Part shown: positions 43,293 through 59,179 of the stretch, piece after piece
How the letters are laid out: each line of letters starts with the position of its first letter
Numbering within the stretch: the stretch's first letter is position 1
Assembly: GCA_019914995.1 (NCBI GenBank)
Contig: CM034142.1
Coordinates: 6,819,513-6,883,512, forward strand
Reading direction: 5' to 3'
From: Acanthochlamys bracteata
Lineage: Eukaryota; Streptophyta; Magnoliopsida; Pandanales; Velloziaceae
Length of the DNA stretch: 64,000 nt
Notes under the pieces: model-generated
What the model saw: only the letters and a program-made list of their open reading frames with translations
Databases searched by the model: none
Told to the model about the DNA's origin: nothing
Translations under genes and position numbers: made by a program

Positions 43293-45029
43293 GTAAAATG
43301 TTTTTTTACAAGATTTTTTTCGATGAATAAAAAGAAGCAACTTTTGCATGCAAATGGAATCAATGCATGCAAAATCTACCTCTGTAATAGCGAAGTTTGC
43401 AATACAAACAAGAAAATATTTGGGAGAACGTTTGAATAGATCTATCTGTGTCAGGGTTTAATGTTAACGCACAAAGCACTAGATGCTTTCAAAATGTAGG
43501 GCTTTTGTTGGCAAGTGAAATTCTTTTTCTAGTGTTAAGGGTTGCTTTCTTTCTTTTCATCTGCTTTTTACGTAGAGAGAGATATGGTTGTTTCTTCAAA
43601 TCTAGAAGAACACAGAAGAATAAAAGAATCTTCATAAACCCTACAGATGAACTTTTGTTCTAGGAAATTTTTTTTTTTTTTGAAAGAATGCATGCGTTGC
43701 TTGTGGGTTGGCAAAAGGAAAATCTAATAAAACCGTATTTCAAACACCGATAACTTATTTTTTTAGGCCAAATTTTAAATTTTGAACAGTTCATATATTT
43801 TAATTACACAATAAATTCAAAATTCTACTTTTATATACGAAATTCTAGTTTCTAACTTTCTTATTCGCACATTTTTTAATACAATTATATCTTTCAATTT
43901 TCAACAAATTTTTAAAAACTATTAAAATACAAATATCGAACTCTACTTCTATTTTATTTTTTAAAAAACTTTACTTTCTATTTTTTATTTTCACGAAACT
44001 CAATTACGGAGCATTTGAAACATGACCAAATTGAAATGCAAACCATGTACTCAAAAAAGGTGAGTTTATTTTGAATTAAACTCACTTTTAAAAATAAATT
44101 TATATATTAATGTTGTATTAATAGTAAATTTTAAATTAAATTTTGGAAAATAATTTGATAGAAAAATTTATTTTAAATTATTTTTTTTATTTTGTATTAA
44201 AAATAAGTATAAGAAGTGAAATTTGGGTAGTAGATAAACTCCTTAAATATAATTTAATAAAGAATTATTTAAATTTAATTCAAAGTACACAATTTAGTTT
44301 TTAAAATTCAATTCCTAAAAACTCATTTAATAAACACTCAAATAATTCTAACCAGACGAACCTACGGTGAATCTTTTTCTTACCTTCAAAATTCAACATA
44401 TAGAGTGTGTTTTTTAAACTGAAAATAAATTATTATAAAATATGTTATTATAAATAGTATATTAGAATTGATTTAAAATATAATGTTTTAAAAAAACGTT
44501 AAAAATATTTTTTTGTAATTTTTTATTGTCGAAAGTGGTTGCAATTCCTTTATGAAATATTACAGTTCCTTTATGAAAGTTTACAGTTTCCCAAAAAATT
44601 TGGCTTTACATTTTAAATTTATTTATCTAATATTTTTATTTCATATTTTTAATATTTTTATATATTTTATAAAATTTTAAATTAGAAGAGTTATATATTA
44701 TATAATTTACTATTACTTACTTTTTAAAATAAAAAATAAACATTTTTTATATTTTTTAAAATATTTAGATAAATTATATATTATAAACATTCATTAAAAA
44801 TTGAGAAAAACGTTTGTTATATGATTTTACTATTTATGAACACCAAAATTTTAACTTGCTACAGTGAAAAGTTATTAGGGTTTAAAAGTTTGAGGTAGGT
44901 TTTTAATATTATTCTTTGCACTGAAGTTTTTTGCTTTTTGCATGCACTGAAATTCTAATCTAAGCTGAGAGATATTTAATTGTTTCAATAACACTAGAAA
45001 ATGGATACAAAAGAAAATTTAAAAGTATT

Positions 45030-45252
45030 TGGGAATAATTTTGAAATAAATTTTTTTAAAATAAAAAATGTTTTTTTTTTTTAAATGAGCTTTATTTTTA
45101 TATTTTTTAAAAATATATAATAAAAATATCTCACTACGTAAAATTTTTTTATATTTTTTAAATTTTAAATAAATTTTTTAATATTTATAAAATATGTATT
45201 AAAAATATATAATTAAAAAACTATATTTTTTATAATCTAAGCCAAACAGCCC
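45030..45252 (-). mobile_element. AT-rich MITE family 1 copy, well preserved
   Basis: Starts TATTTGGGAATAATTTTGAA and ends ATCTAAGCCAAACAGCCC. Includes the core reverse complement CTACGTAAAATTTTTTTATA. It is a clear reverse-orientation match to 43081-43292. Confidence 0.6.
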
Positions 45253-46008
45253 AATCTTAAACATAATTTAATACTAATTTGTTTAATAATTTGATGATTA
45301 ATTGCTGAGTGCCCCAATTAATGAACATAGTTTTATTTATAATTTTCTTGAAAAAGTTCTTTTAAGTAAGAGTAGGAAAATGCTAATTGCACTTTTCAGT
45401 AACTATTGATGTCCCTCAAATCTTATTTTATTGTTATAATTAACTTTTGGAACTATAATGATGTTGATATGCATAACAAAACAAAAATAATTAATATTTG
45501 GAAATATTTATTTAAAAAAAAAATAATATTTAAAATATTTTTGAAATAAGTTCTATTTTTAAAAGTAATAATAGCACTAATCTCTAATTATACGTAACTA
45601 TAAAGGAAATGTTTAGAAGTATTTATTAAAAACAAATTTCTAAAAAAAGTTATTAAATATATTATTTTATAATTTTTAAATATATACAATTATATATATA
45701 CTTATTAATATTTTAGATTTTATTTATATTTTTTAAATTTAAAAAATTCTAAATATATAAATAATTATTTTAGAATCAAAAAATTATTGAAATTGATAAT
45801 CAATTTCAAATATGTTCAAAATCTAAAATAACACGAGCAAAAAAGTATCACCACAACACTTACGGCCGTTGAATTTCTGACTAGCGGGCGCATGAAAAGC
45901 CAAGCCAAGCCATTCATTTTTTTTTCTTTTTTTTTATTTATAAAAAGTTACATTTTTTTTAATGTCACGGTCAGTAAATAGTTAAATCGATTCGGATAAG
46001 ATTTTCGG

Positions 46009-48405
<2,397 letters not shown>

Positions 48406-48495
48406 GACCGTTTGATTAACTCTCCCTTTCGCTCTTCTGCTTCTTCTGCTGGTGACTTGGTGCCTCTTTTGTTGTTTTCCGTTTTTCAGGTGAAG

Positions 48496-48507
48496 GGTTT
48501 AAATAGG
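48496..48507 (-). promoter_or_regulatory. TATA-like box of CKX7
   Basis: Minus-strand CTATTTAAACCC, about 95 bp upstream of the ATG at 48405. It is followed by a CT/TTCTG-rich leader. Confidence 0.4.
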
Positions 48508-48837
48508 AAGACGAACTTTATTTTATTTGCAATATAGGGTTTCTTATATATGCTTTGGTAATGTAAGGTAGAGTATACCACGCTACACCGACGATGACAA
48601 CGCTGTTGAATTAATTAATCCTGCAAGATAACCAGGTATTTTATAATTTATTTTATGATCTTTAAAAAAATTATGTTATTCGTTTTGAGATTTATAAATT
48701 TTGTTCATAAAAACGTTTACTAGTTTGGGTTTGTGAATAATATGCTAATAATATACTGTAAATTTTGTGAAGAGTATTATTAAAAATAAATTAAATTAAA
48801 TTAGAAGTAAATAGCTGAAAGTATTTTTTAGGTGCCG

Positions 48838-49050
48838 TTTAGCTGAGCGTTTGAAAAAATTTTATTTCTAAAAATACCTCATATTTTAAAATAAATTATT
48901 TATAATATTTATATAATTTTAAAAATAATAAAATATATAATTTTTATATGCGTAATACTTTTTTAGTCAAAAAATCAAATTCCTTTGTTAAAATATTTTC
49001 ATAAAATTTTATAAAAATTTTATTTTATAAATATTTTCAGAACAACTATT
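48838..49050. mobile_element. AT-rich MITE family 2 copy
   Basis: Starts CCGTTTAGCTGAGCGTTTGA, core ATATAATTTTTATATGCGTA, ends ATTTTATAAATATTTTCAGA. Confidence 0.4.
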
Positions 49051-49638
49051 TACTAGATATACAAGCTCGGTAATGATTGACACGTTTCAAACACTTCATT
49101 TGGATCGTTTATATGTTTTGATTTGGACTTCCATGATATGATACGTTTCTTTTTGACTGAATCTATAAAAATAATTAGCCAAATCATAACATTTTTTTTA
49201 GCCACTATATAAAATTACATGGAATATAATTGTAGCTCATATATAGCCCTCATAATTGTAGATGTCAAACCTTGTGATGGTTGTAATTAGATGAGAGTGA
49301 GTTTTTCGAAAAAAAATTTTATAAAAATAAAGAGTTTGATTTAAGTAAAATGATAATTAAAATATATGTAATGAGATTTTGAGTTAAATTTTGATGAAAT
49401 GAGAATTTGATAAAAAAATAAAATTAAAAGTGATAATTGAAACATAAATAACGAAACTCAAAATCTAATAAAACAAATAGAATATTTCACAATTAAAACA
49501 TGCCATTTTCGATCGTACCGTAGGAAGTGAGTTTTTAAAAAATTAAATAAAATTAGTTTCATATAGAATAAATATAAGATAAAAAAATTAATATATTAAG
49601 AGTTTCGAAATTTGTTGACTTAATAAATATGTTTTAAG

Positions 49639-50444
49639 TGTTGGGTTAAGAGTAAGTAGATTAGTTCCACATTAAATAAAAATAAGATGAGAAAATGGTT
49701 AATATATTAGAGAGTTTTATAACTTATTGGTTTAAGTTTTTGGATTAGAGTGGACTTTCTAATGTATGGATCGAACTCTTTAGATGTCTTATTTTGGTTA
49801 ATTTCTCGAGTATTGTATCTTTCCAATAGTGATATCAGAGCCGATGATTTGGTAGAGAGTCCGATGCACGTAGCTCTCGCTGACAGTAGGTGAGTATGTT
49901 AAAAAGCAGCGTGACTCATATATGGCTTTTGTAAGGTGTGAGCGAGAATTCGGAGTAAGTTGGGCTCTGATAGCTGGCTTTTAGTTGCGCAGACGGTGCG
50001 CAAGCAAGACGACCGGCGTATGTTATAGCTTTAACTAGTAGTGCGATGAGCATGTTAAGAGCAATATGATTCACATAGGCTTCCGTAAGGTGTGAGTAAA
50101 GATTCGGAGCAAGTTAAGTTCTGAAAGCTAGATTTTTGTGTGCAGTGACGGTGATCGAGGCAAGTGGCTGAGATTCTTAGCGATCGACGTACTTGGTGCG
50201 CAATATGATGCTCGGATGAGGAGAAAATATGTGTAACTCACTTTTGAGGGGGAGATTGTTGAGTTAAGAGTGAGTAAATTAGTTCCAAATTGAATAAAGA
50301 TAAGATGAGAAGGGGGTTAATATATTAGAGAGTTCTATAACCTATTGATTTAAACTTTTGGATTAAATTGAGCTTTCTAGTGTATGAACCGAACCCTTTA
50401 TGTGTCTTATCTTGATTAACTTTCGGTATTATATCTCACCAACA
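49639..50444 (+). mobile_element. TRIM (terminal-repeat retrotransposon in miniature)
   Basis: LTR 1 is 49639-49828 and LTR 2 is 50257-50444. Both start TGTTG and share TTAGTTCCA, ATAAGATGAGAA, TTAATATATTAGAGAGTT and TTTTGGATTA; LTR 2 ends CCAACA. The primer-binding site TGATATCAGAGCC (49830-49842) is one base off the initiator-Met site TGGTATCAGAGCC. A polypurine tract TTTGAGGGGGAGAT (50243-50256) abuts LTR 2. The flanks TTAAG and TTAAA form a 4/5 target duplication. The internal 414 bp encode no gag-pol and contain two copies of a roughly 95-bp unit (49891 and 50046) with GTAAGGTGTGAG. It is non-autonomous and degenerate, so not recent. Confidence 0.8.
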
Positions 50445-51647
50445 TTAAATTTCTTCTAAATTTATATTTTAAATTCACTTTTAAACAAAATATTATTTTT
50501 ATGCCTATTTTCAAATGTAATTAAAAAATTTAACTTACATTTAATTATTTTTAAAAACTCAATTCTAAAATTTAATTTTTTACTAATTTCCAATTGAAAA
50601 TTTTACTTTATAAAAACTTACTTTGCGTCAGTTATGACAAGTAAATATACTCTAAAGGTATTTTTTAATCCGAAAGTGATTTTTTGCGAAAAAATTATTT
50701 AAAAAAATTACTTTCAATAAAAAAAACACAAAGTTTGAATTAGCTGGACCGGAAAGAACAAATACCAGTGGCGTCTTTACCTTAACTTAAACTCATTCTT
50801 TTGAAAGTAAATTTTAAAAAATAAAATTAAAAATATTTAATAAAAATAATTTTTATTTTTATTTTTTATTATAAATAAATTTTTAATAAAAATAATTTAG
50901 TTTAAATTGTTTATTTATTTTTTTTATCAAAAACGAGTTTAAAAAATAAATTTAATGGACTGGTAAACAAGCCCCGGGATGGTTAGCATATCCGTAAACT
51001 CAAATATTATTGGCGAAAAAATGCAGTAAAAACTTTTAATTTTTCTCCACTATAACGTGTTTTAATGTAAGTAAGTTTTGTAGAAATGGTGTTCTTTAAA
51101 AAGCGAGTTGGAATTAAGTTAATTTTTATATTTTAGTTTCGTTTGGAAGTGTCTTAGAGGTGAAAATTAGAGTTTCAAATCTAGCTAGTTAAAGTAGAGT
51201 TTCTAAATTTTCGAACACGTCCTTAATCATTTATTGCTAAATTCCAAAATTGTAAAAGTAATAATAATAATGTTTGTTCAAGTAGATGCATCATGAAACT
51301 AGTTATTTAGGTAGTTTTATTGAATTAATTATTCATAAAGTTTAACATGTTTTAGGTTCCATTCTTTTCCACTAAAAAAACATGTCTTCTACTTTCTTCA
51401 TACAATTCCAAAAGATCAAAACAAATGTTTATATAGATTACGTTTCATACAAGAACACTATTGGACAACGTTCTTTTCATAAAGTTAAATATTTATAATG
51501 GATAACATTTTCTTTTTAGGGAAATTGAAAATTTTAGGTAGTGAAACATGTTTCTCAACAACCAAACTTTTGATTTTATTGAAATTTATTAAATTAGAAA
51601 TCACATTCAATAATATCCCAAAATAAATCAATGTTCATGGGTTGGGT

Positions 51648-51688
51648 TGGGCCTTGTTTTACTTTATCTGCTCTAATAATTCGGCCCA
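51648..51688 (+). promoter_or_regulatory. Site II motifs upstream of the His-rich membrane protein
   Basis: TGGGCC at 51648-51653 and its complement GGCCCA at 51683-51688 lie 140-180 bp before the first uORF ATG. This is a typical proximal promoter position. Confidence 0.4.
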
Positions 51689-51823
51689 ATCATTCTTGCT
51701 GTTTAAGGCGGCCTGTTAAATCTCATTCCCGCGTTAATTCTTCTTCACCGTTCAATTGAACAACTCTACGAAAATCCAAAAATACAGAAAAATAAAACAA
51801 CGTTTTGTAAATAACAAAAGTTT

Positions 51824-51970
51824 ATGTCTTCTTCTTCAACTCAACCACCGCCGCCGCCGGTGAATCACCGCTGGGATTTATTTTATAATTCCCGAAATGC
51901 CCTTCACTATTTCCATAATTCTAGTAACCCTAACCCTAATACTTTCCATTCCTGTTGCTATCGCCGTTGA
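51824..51970 (+). CDS. uORF overlapping the start of the membrane-protein gene
   Basis: An ATG at 51824 opens 48 codons (MSSSSTQPPPPPVNH and on) that end at a TGA at 51968-51970. This is 74 bp past the main start codon and in a different frame (+1). If the transcript starts upstream of 51824, ribosomes must leak past or reinitiate to make the main protein. The peptide has a polyproline run, which can stall ribosomes. It may be purely regulatory or simply untranslated if transcription starts later. Confidence 0.35.
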   Translation: MSSSSTQPPPPPVNHRWDLFYNSRNALHYFHNSSNPNPNTFHSCCYRR

Positions 51971-52337
51971 AGCTTTCCATCATCATCATCATCCACCATC
52001 TGCATCGCCCATTCCTTCTCCGGCGGCGGGAACGACAAACGGTGGTGGTACCTACCATCGACCGTTGGTGAATTCTTTTCCGAACGGTGGACCCCACTAT
52101 CGCCCGCAGACGGAGGGCGGTGACGGTGGTGTGAAAGAAGAAGGGATTGATGGGAAGAAATTAGGGTTTCTGTTTATTGGTATCGCGGCGGTTTTGCAGA
52201 TAGTGGTGGGAGTGTTTCTGCTCGTGTCGAGGATTCAGATTAGGAGGAAAATGGAATCAAACTATCACCATCATCATCGACGGAGCAGCAGTGGTACCAC
52301 TAATGTTAATTCTAATTCTGCATCTTCTTCGAATTGA
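51897..52337 (+). CDS. Small His-rich single-pass membrane protein, function unknown
   Basis: This 146-residue protein has a hydrophobic signal sequence (residues 1-23, MPFTISIILVTLTLI and on), then a low-complexity extracellular or lumenal part with a His run (28-32) and Pro/Gly/Ser repeats. One transmembrane helix follows (about 89-111, LGFLFIGIAAVLQIVVGVFL). The basic cytosolic tail has IRRKME, HHHHRR and a Ser/Asn end. The topology is type I. Proteins of this plan are found in many plants as uncharacterised transmembrane proteins; I know no function. The codons are GC-richer than the surroundings and the frame fits the predicted topology, supporting a real gene. His clusters at both ends might bind metal, which is speculation. 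Confidence 0.65.
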   Translation: MPFTISIILVTLTLILSIPVAIAVEAFHHHHHPPSASPIPSPAAGTTNGGGTYHRPLVNSFPNGGPHYRPQTEGGDGGVKEEGIDGKKLGFLFIGIAAVLQIVVGVFLLVSRIQIRRKMESNYHHHHRRSSSGTTNVNSNSASSSN

Positions 52338-54300
52338 TTGGTTAATTGTTGATTTTCTTAAACAAAATGTTCCATTTTTTTTCCCGTTTGATGTTGATAG
52401 TGGGAAATGACGGTAATTTTTCCTTTATTTTATTTATTTATTTATTTAGTTTTGCAATGTACATGACAACATTGGTTAAGTTGAGATGATTCATGAATGA
52501 GTATTGAATGAACTAATCACATATGACAAGAGTATCATTTGTCTCCAAACTACCTGTTGGCATGGCGATTGCTATATAACTATGATTCATTGATGATTAC
52601 TTGATCTTATTTGAATTGTCTTTAATATTTTTTGGAAATGTCTATAACATGATTCTTTTATCAGGTTGAGTTGTTCCTGAATTCTTTTAAGTCAGAAAAA
52701 TCAATGCAGCTGCTAATAGTTGGTTGTTGGATTATTCTAATGATACTATCAGTAGAAAAACTTAATTGGTCATTTCATTAAGAACTCAATTTTTATGCAA
52801 TTGCTTTCTGTTTTCATAATCTGTGGGTGGTAGTGTAGTGATATTATGACAAAGGTTTGAAATCGGAAGTTTTTTGTACAGATGCGTGCTATGTTGCATT
52901 AATACTGCTATTGTCTCTGGAAATTTTGAAAAAGTTTGTTATGGAATTCTACAGATTCTGGTGGCTATATGGAGTCAGGCTTGTGAAGCTAGTATATAGC
53001 AAGGCTAAATTGCATTTGCTTGCTTTTGTTTATAGTTACTAGTGCTATATACTTATCTTGTTATCTTAAATTGCTTTTGTTGTTTCGATTGTGGAAGAGT
53101 CAGAATTGTGAAAGCAGTAAACCTGATACAGAGTTATGACTGAACACACATATGTATTTCCCTGAAGTGCTTGTTAGCATGACAAGGCTGCAGCTATGAT
53201 TAATGAGCACTTGATCTAATTGAATTGTCTTGAATGCTTTCCAGAATCTTTATAACATGGTTTCTGTTGTTGAGCGAATTGGTAAAAGATCAAAGGCCTG
53301 TTCTTTATCTGTTTGAACCTTGTTTCTGAAAATCAGTACAGTTGTAACATTTGAACGGTAGCATTTCTCATTACAGCTCTTCAGATGTGAGGCTATGTTG
53401 TTGTGTAACTTGGGTTGAGAACACAATTTTCTGCATCTACTTTAAATTATGGATAGATAATCAAAATCTTAAAGACAGTGGCTGCAGTAGTACAATAATG
53501 AACGCTTGACATTCAAAGTTTGTGCGATTGCTGTTTGTTACGATCTCAATTGCTACTGCTGTGGTAGGGAAAGCTTTGAAAGATTTGTTATGAATCGTTA
53601 TGGAAAACGTTGGAAATTTGAAGTTCGTATCATGAGGTGCTTCTGTAAGGTTGCAATTTTATTCGTATTAACTTCAAAGTGCTGTGACAACTCGATATTG
53701 TTAATCTTTAGAATGTTTTAATGTTCTGGTTGTCCTGAGATTTACATGGGAAGAGTTAGAATCTGAGGAAAGGTGGAAGTAAACTTTGATGCAGAATTGT
53801 TCCATCTTAAATTTCGTCTCTGTTATTATTTTCTATTCAGTGGAGAGTTTCCTGTTGTGGATGTTGTGTAGATATGAAATTGTTTCTGTAGAATAGCTTT
53901 CTGTGTTTGAGCTGTTAAACTTGACGCAAATTGTTTCTCTGCGCTTTCTCTGAACATTTGTTGACCACGACAATGTTCCGAAGTGATTACGAAATGAAAA
54001 TTTTACAAACGAAAAATATTTAAAATTTAAAAAATAAATATATTTTTAATTTAAAATAATAATAATATATTTTATAATATAATTGTTTATATATTTTAAG
54101 TTTGTAAACGTCTCCGCACATCTAATTAGCAGGGACTTATTTATTTGTTAAAAGTATAACAATGTTTAAAAATAAATTACTAAATATAAATTAGTGAAGA
54201 TAAATTTATATAATTAACTATTAAAAATTATTTTAGAATAAGTTTTTGGTAATAAAAATTATTTATGTATCATAAACAAACTTCAATGTAGGCTGTGATC
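52338..54300 (+). other. Transcript-like region with an old internal duplication
   Basis: 52338 to about 52500 is the probable 3'UTR of the membrane-protein gene. The rest, to about 53950, is less AT-rich than normal intergenic DNA here, contains no recognisable protein, and carries the duplication listed separately. 53990-54300 is AT-rich repeat debris. Confidence 0.4.
52545..53720 (+). repeat. Diverged direct duplication, period about 620-650 bp
   Basis: 52545-52660 and 53165-53270 share GGCATG/AGCATG, CTATGATT, ACTTGATCT, TTGAATTGTCTT and TATAACATG in order. 52857-53040 and 53506-53690 share TGCTATGTTG/TGTTACGAT, AAAAAGTTTGTTATGGA/AAAGATTTGTTATGAA and GGAGTCAGGCTTGTGAAG/GAAGTTCGTATCATGAGG. 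Both later parts are open in the same relative frame for about 60-70 codons, with 'KFVM'/'RFVM' in common. Identity looks like 60-70 percent, so it is old. Confidence 0.5.
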
Positions 54301-54312
54301 CAATGTGTGAAA

Positions 54313-54328
54313 CACGTGCTCTTATAAA
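54313..54328 (+). promoter_or_regulatory. OPR3 core promoter: G-box followed by TATA box
   Basis: CACGTG at 54313-54318 is a G-box, and TATAAA at 54323-54328 a TATA box, spaced by 4 bp. This predicts transcription from about 54355 and a 155-nt leader. G-boxes are binding sites of MYC2-type bHLH factors, consistent with the known jasmonate induction of OPR3. Confidence 0.55.
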
Positions 54329-54511
54329 CTCACAAGCATCTTTATTTCTTTTTTGACTTTCAAATTTAGAAAGAGACTCCAAGCACTACGAGGACTTGCT
54401 GAAAACAAACGAACAAAACTACACGCCACAAGGTAGTTGGTCTGCTCTCCACCTTCTTCTTCTTCACTTATCTCTCCGACGGTCTCTGGGAACTTGCTAG
54501 AATCATCAGTA

Positions 54512-57462
<2,951 letters not shown>

Positions 57463-57484
57463 TCAGCTTTTCAACAATTTACCT

Positions 57485-57507
57485 GTTGTTGTTGTTGTTG
57501 TTGTTGT
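57485..57507 (+). repeat. (GTT)n microsatellite in the OPR3 3'UTR
   Basis: About seven GTT units lie 22 bp after the OPR3 stop codon. Confidence 0.9.
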
Positions 57508-58077
57508 ATAGCTTTAGAGATCTGTACAAGGAGTTGAAGGACTCTTGCTATTCGTTTTCTCCAAACAGAGACAAACAGTTTGTAGTCATCTATTATGTAT
57601 TAGTTTTTGAAAAAAAAAGATAAGACATGTTATTTGGATACTTTCTCTTGGACTCCAAACTATTGTTTGCCGTATTTGATATGGCATAACTAATGCGATT
57701 GTTATACAATCCTCGCAGTCCAAAATAATATAATGCATCTTCACCTAGCAAAGATATAGATATAATAATAATAAGAAAGACCATGTTGTTTTTAAAGTTT
57801 GGGAGTGCTTTTGAAAAAAAAAAAAAATTGTAAAATGTAAGATTTATTGAAGATTTATAAAAAGTGAAATTTATTTTTTACCTCAAAAAAATTAATAATG
57901 ATAACAAGCTTCAATAGTATGGGATTGGAAGATCTGCAAGAAAATCTGGAACTACTTGTCCTTTTGACAGCTTTTTGTGCTTACGATGTAGAATATTTTA
58001 AAATATTATAAAAAATTATATATATATAAAAATAAATTAAAAAGTACTTTTAAATATTATATTTAATATATATATAA

Positions 58078-58512
58078 GGGAGGGATAGAGGTACTCTAAT
58101 TTTTATACATACTTCAGCACATTTCATAGCCGTTTGTGGCCATGGAGATTTCAAATCCAATCTTTACCGTTTGATATGAAGAATTATGAGTTATTAATAT
58201 ATTAACAAAATTTCATCTCAATCGGACTATGAATAGACCTTCATCCGATCACTTGATAATGATGACACAAATAATAAAAAGTAACAAAACATATATATCT
58301 TTTTTTTAAGTCATTTTGATCAAGTGGCTGGATGGAGGTCGATTTATATTCCGATTCAGATGAAATTTTGTCAGCATATTAACGACTCATACTTTTTCAT
58401 ATCTAACGGTAGGATTGAATTGATAATTTCTACAGCCACAACGGCTGTAGAGTGCGCTAGTGTGTGCATAAGAGTTGGAGTCCCCTTATCACTTCCCATA
58501 TATATATATATA
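58078..58512. mobile_element. Foldback element with long imperfect inverted arms
   Basis: The left arm (about 58095-58275) and right arm (about 58310-58500) are inverse copies of each other at roughly 80 percent. Left CCGTTTGATATGAAGAATTA pairs with right CATATCTAACGGTAGGATTG, and left AAATTTCATCTCAATCGGAC with right CCGATTCAGATGAAATTTTG. Left CATCCGATCACTTGATAATG pairs with right TTGATCAAGTGGCTGGATGG. A short A/T spacer separates them. The ends are GGGAGGGATAGAGGTACTCT and AGTTGGAGTCCCCTTATCAC. The transcript would form a long hairpin. No open frame. Confidence 0.75.
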
Positions 58513-58523
58513 TATATATATAT
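58497..58523. repeat. (AT)n microsatellite
   Basis: About 12 AT units at the right edge of the foldback element. Confidence 0.9.
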
Positions 58524-59179
58524 GTTGGGATTTGGGTTTGGGTTTGTAAACATGGATTCAAAAAGCACAGGATAGCAATTATTGAGAAGCATGGAGACTT
58601 AGCTATTAGCTAGTTGAAGTGTTTGTTCTTTTCACCCAGGAAGGGACTTTTTTAGTCAAGAAGTCACTTTCAGATACTTCTTATATTACAATAATTTATC
58701 TTTTATAACTCGTTCTCAAAATTTCACTTTTTCAAAAAATTACTTCCAAAGAATATCCAAAACCCATCCAAATTCCTATGAGCTTAAAGTCTTTCTCTAT
58801 TTCTGTTTTCAGGCCATGATGTATAAGATAAGAAACATCCCTTTCTATACCATACCTGCAAAATCTCGTACCTAATTCTTAAGATCGTTCATTCTATTGC
58901 CAATTGATTTCGAAAATAACCTTAAGTTCGTTAGCTGAACTGAGACAGAGAAACCAAATGGCTAGTTAATTTACTGCTCAAACAATTCATTGATATTTCT
59001 GAAAGTTGAACAAACATACGTACCTTTTGTTTAATAATTTAGTTTCAACATAAACAACAACAAGAGTTAACACAATAACAAAGGACACAAACTAAAATGC
59101 AAAAGAATTCAAAGCACAAAGTTTAACATGGTGAAATTAAAACATTGCATAGCATTACAATTGCATGAATCATTCAAAC

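Larger units (their letters stand above)
42683..46008. other. AT-rich intergenic region upstream of the CKX7 stop
   Basis: No gene is recognised. MITE family 1 copies occur at 43081-43292 and 45030-45252, and related debris at 42895-43075, 44060-44250, 44620-44790 and 45495-45560. A patch at 43320-43700 is less AT-rich (with TGCATGCA at 43338 and 43362) and holds a 71-codon frame without an ATG start, not recognisable. Confidence 0.55.
48530..51640. other. Intergenic region with a TRIM element and AT-rich repeats
   Basis: Contains a MITE family 2 copy (48838-49050) and an LTR-type TRIM (49639-50444). Around 50450-50660 and 50770-50975 is further AT-rich element debris ending in 'GTAAACAAGCCCC'. 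No gene is recognised. Confidence 0.6.
57463..59179. other. OPR3 3'UTR and intergenic DNA
   Basis: 57463 to about 57620 is OPR3 3'UTR with a (GTT)n microsatellite. A foldback element with an adjoining AT microsatellite occupies 58078-58523. 59000-59179 is probably the 3'UTR of the germin-like gene on the minus strand. No other gene is seen. Confidence 0.55.

Noticed and set aside
43448..43663. 71-codon frame with a hydrophobic stretch
   Set aside because: It starts with GTG, has no homologue I know, and the hydrophobic run reflects T-rich DNA.
51921..51936. Telomere-like AACCCTAACCCTAA string
   Set aside because: It lies inside the coding region of the membrane protein, is too short, and is the hexamer form rather than the plant heptamer CCCTAAA, so it is not an interstitial telomere array.
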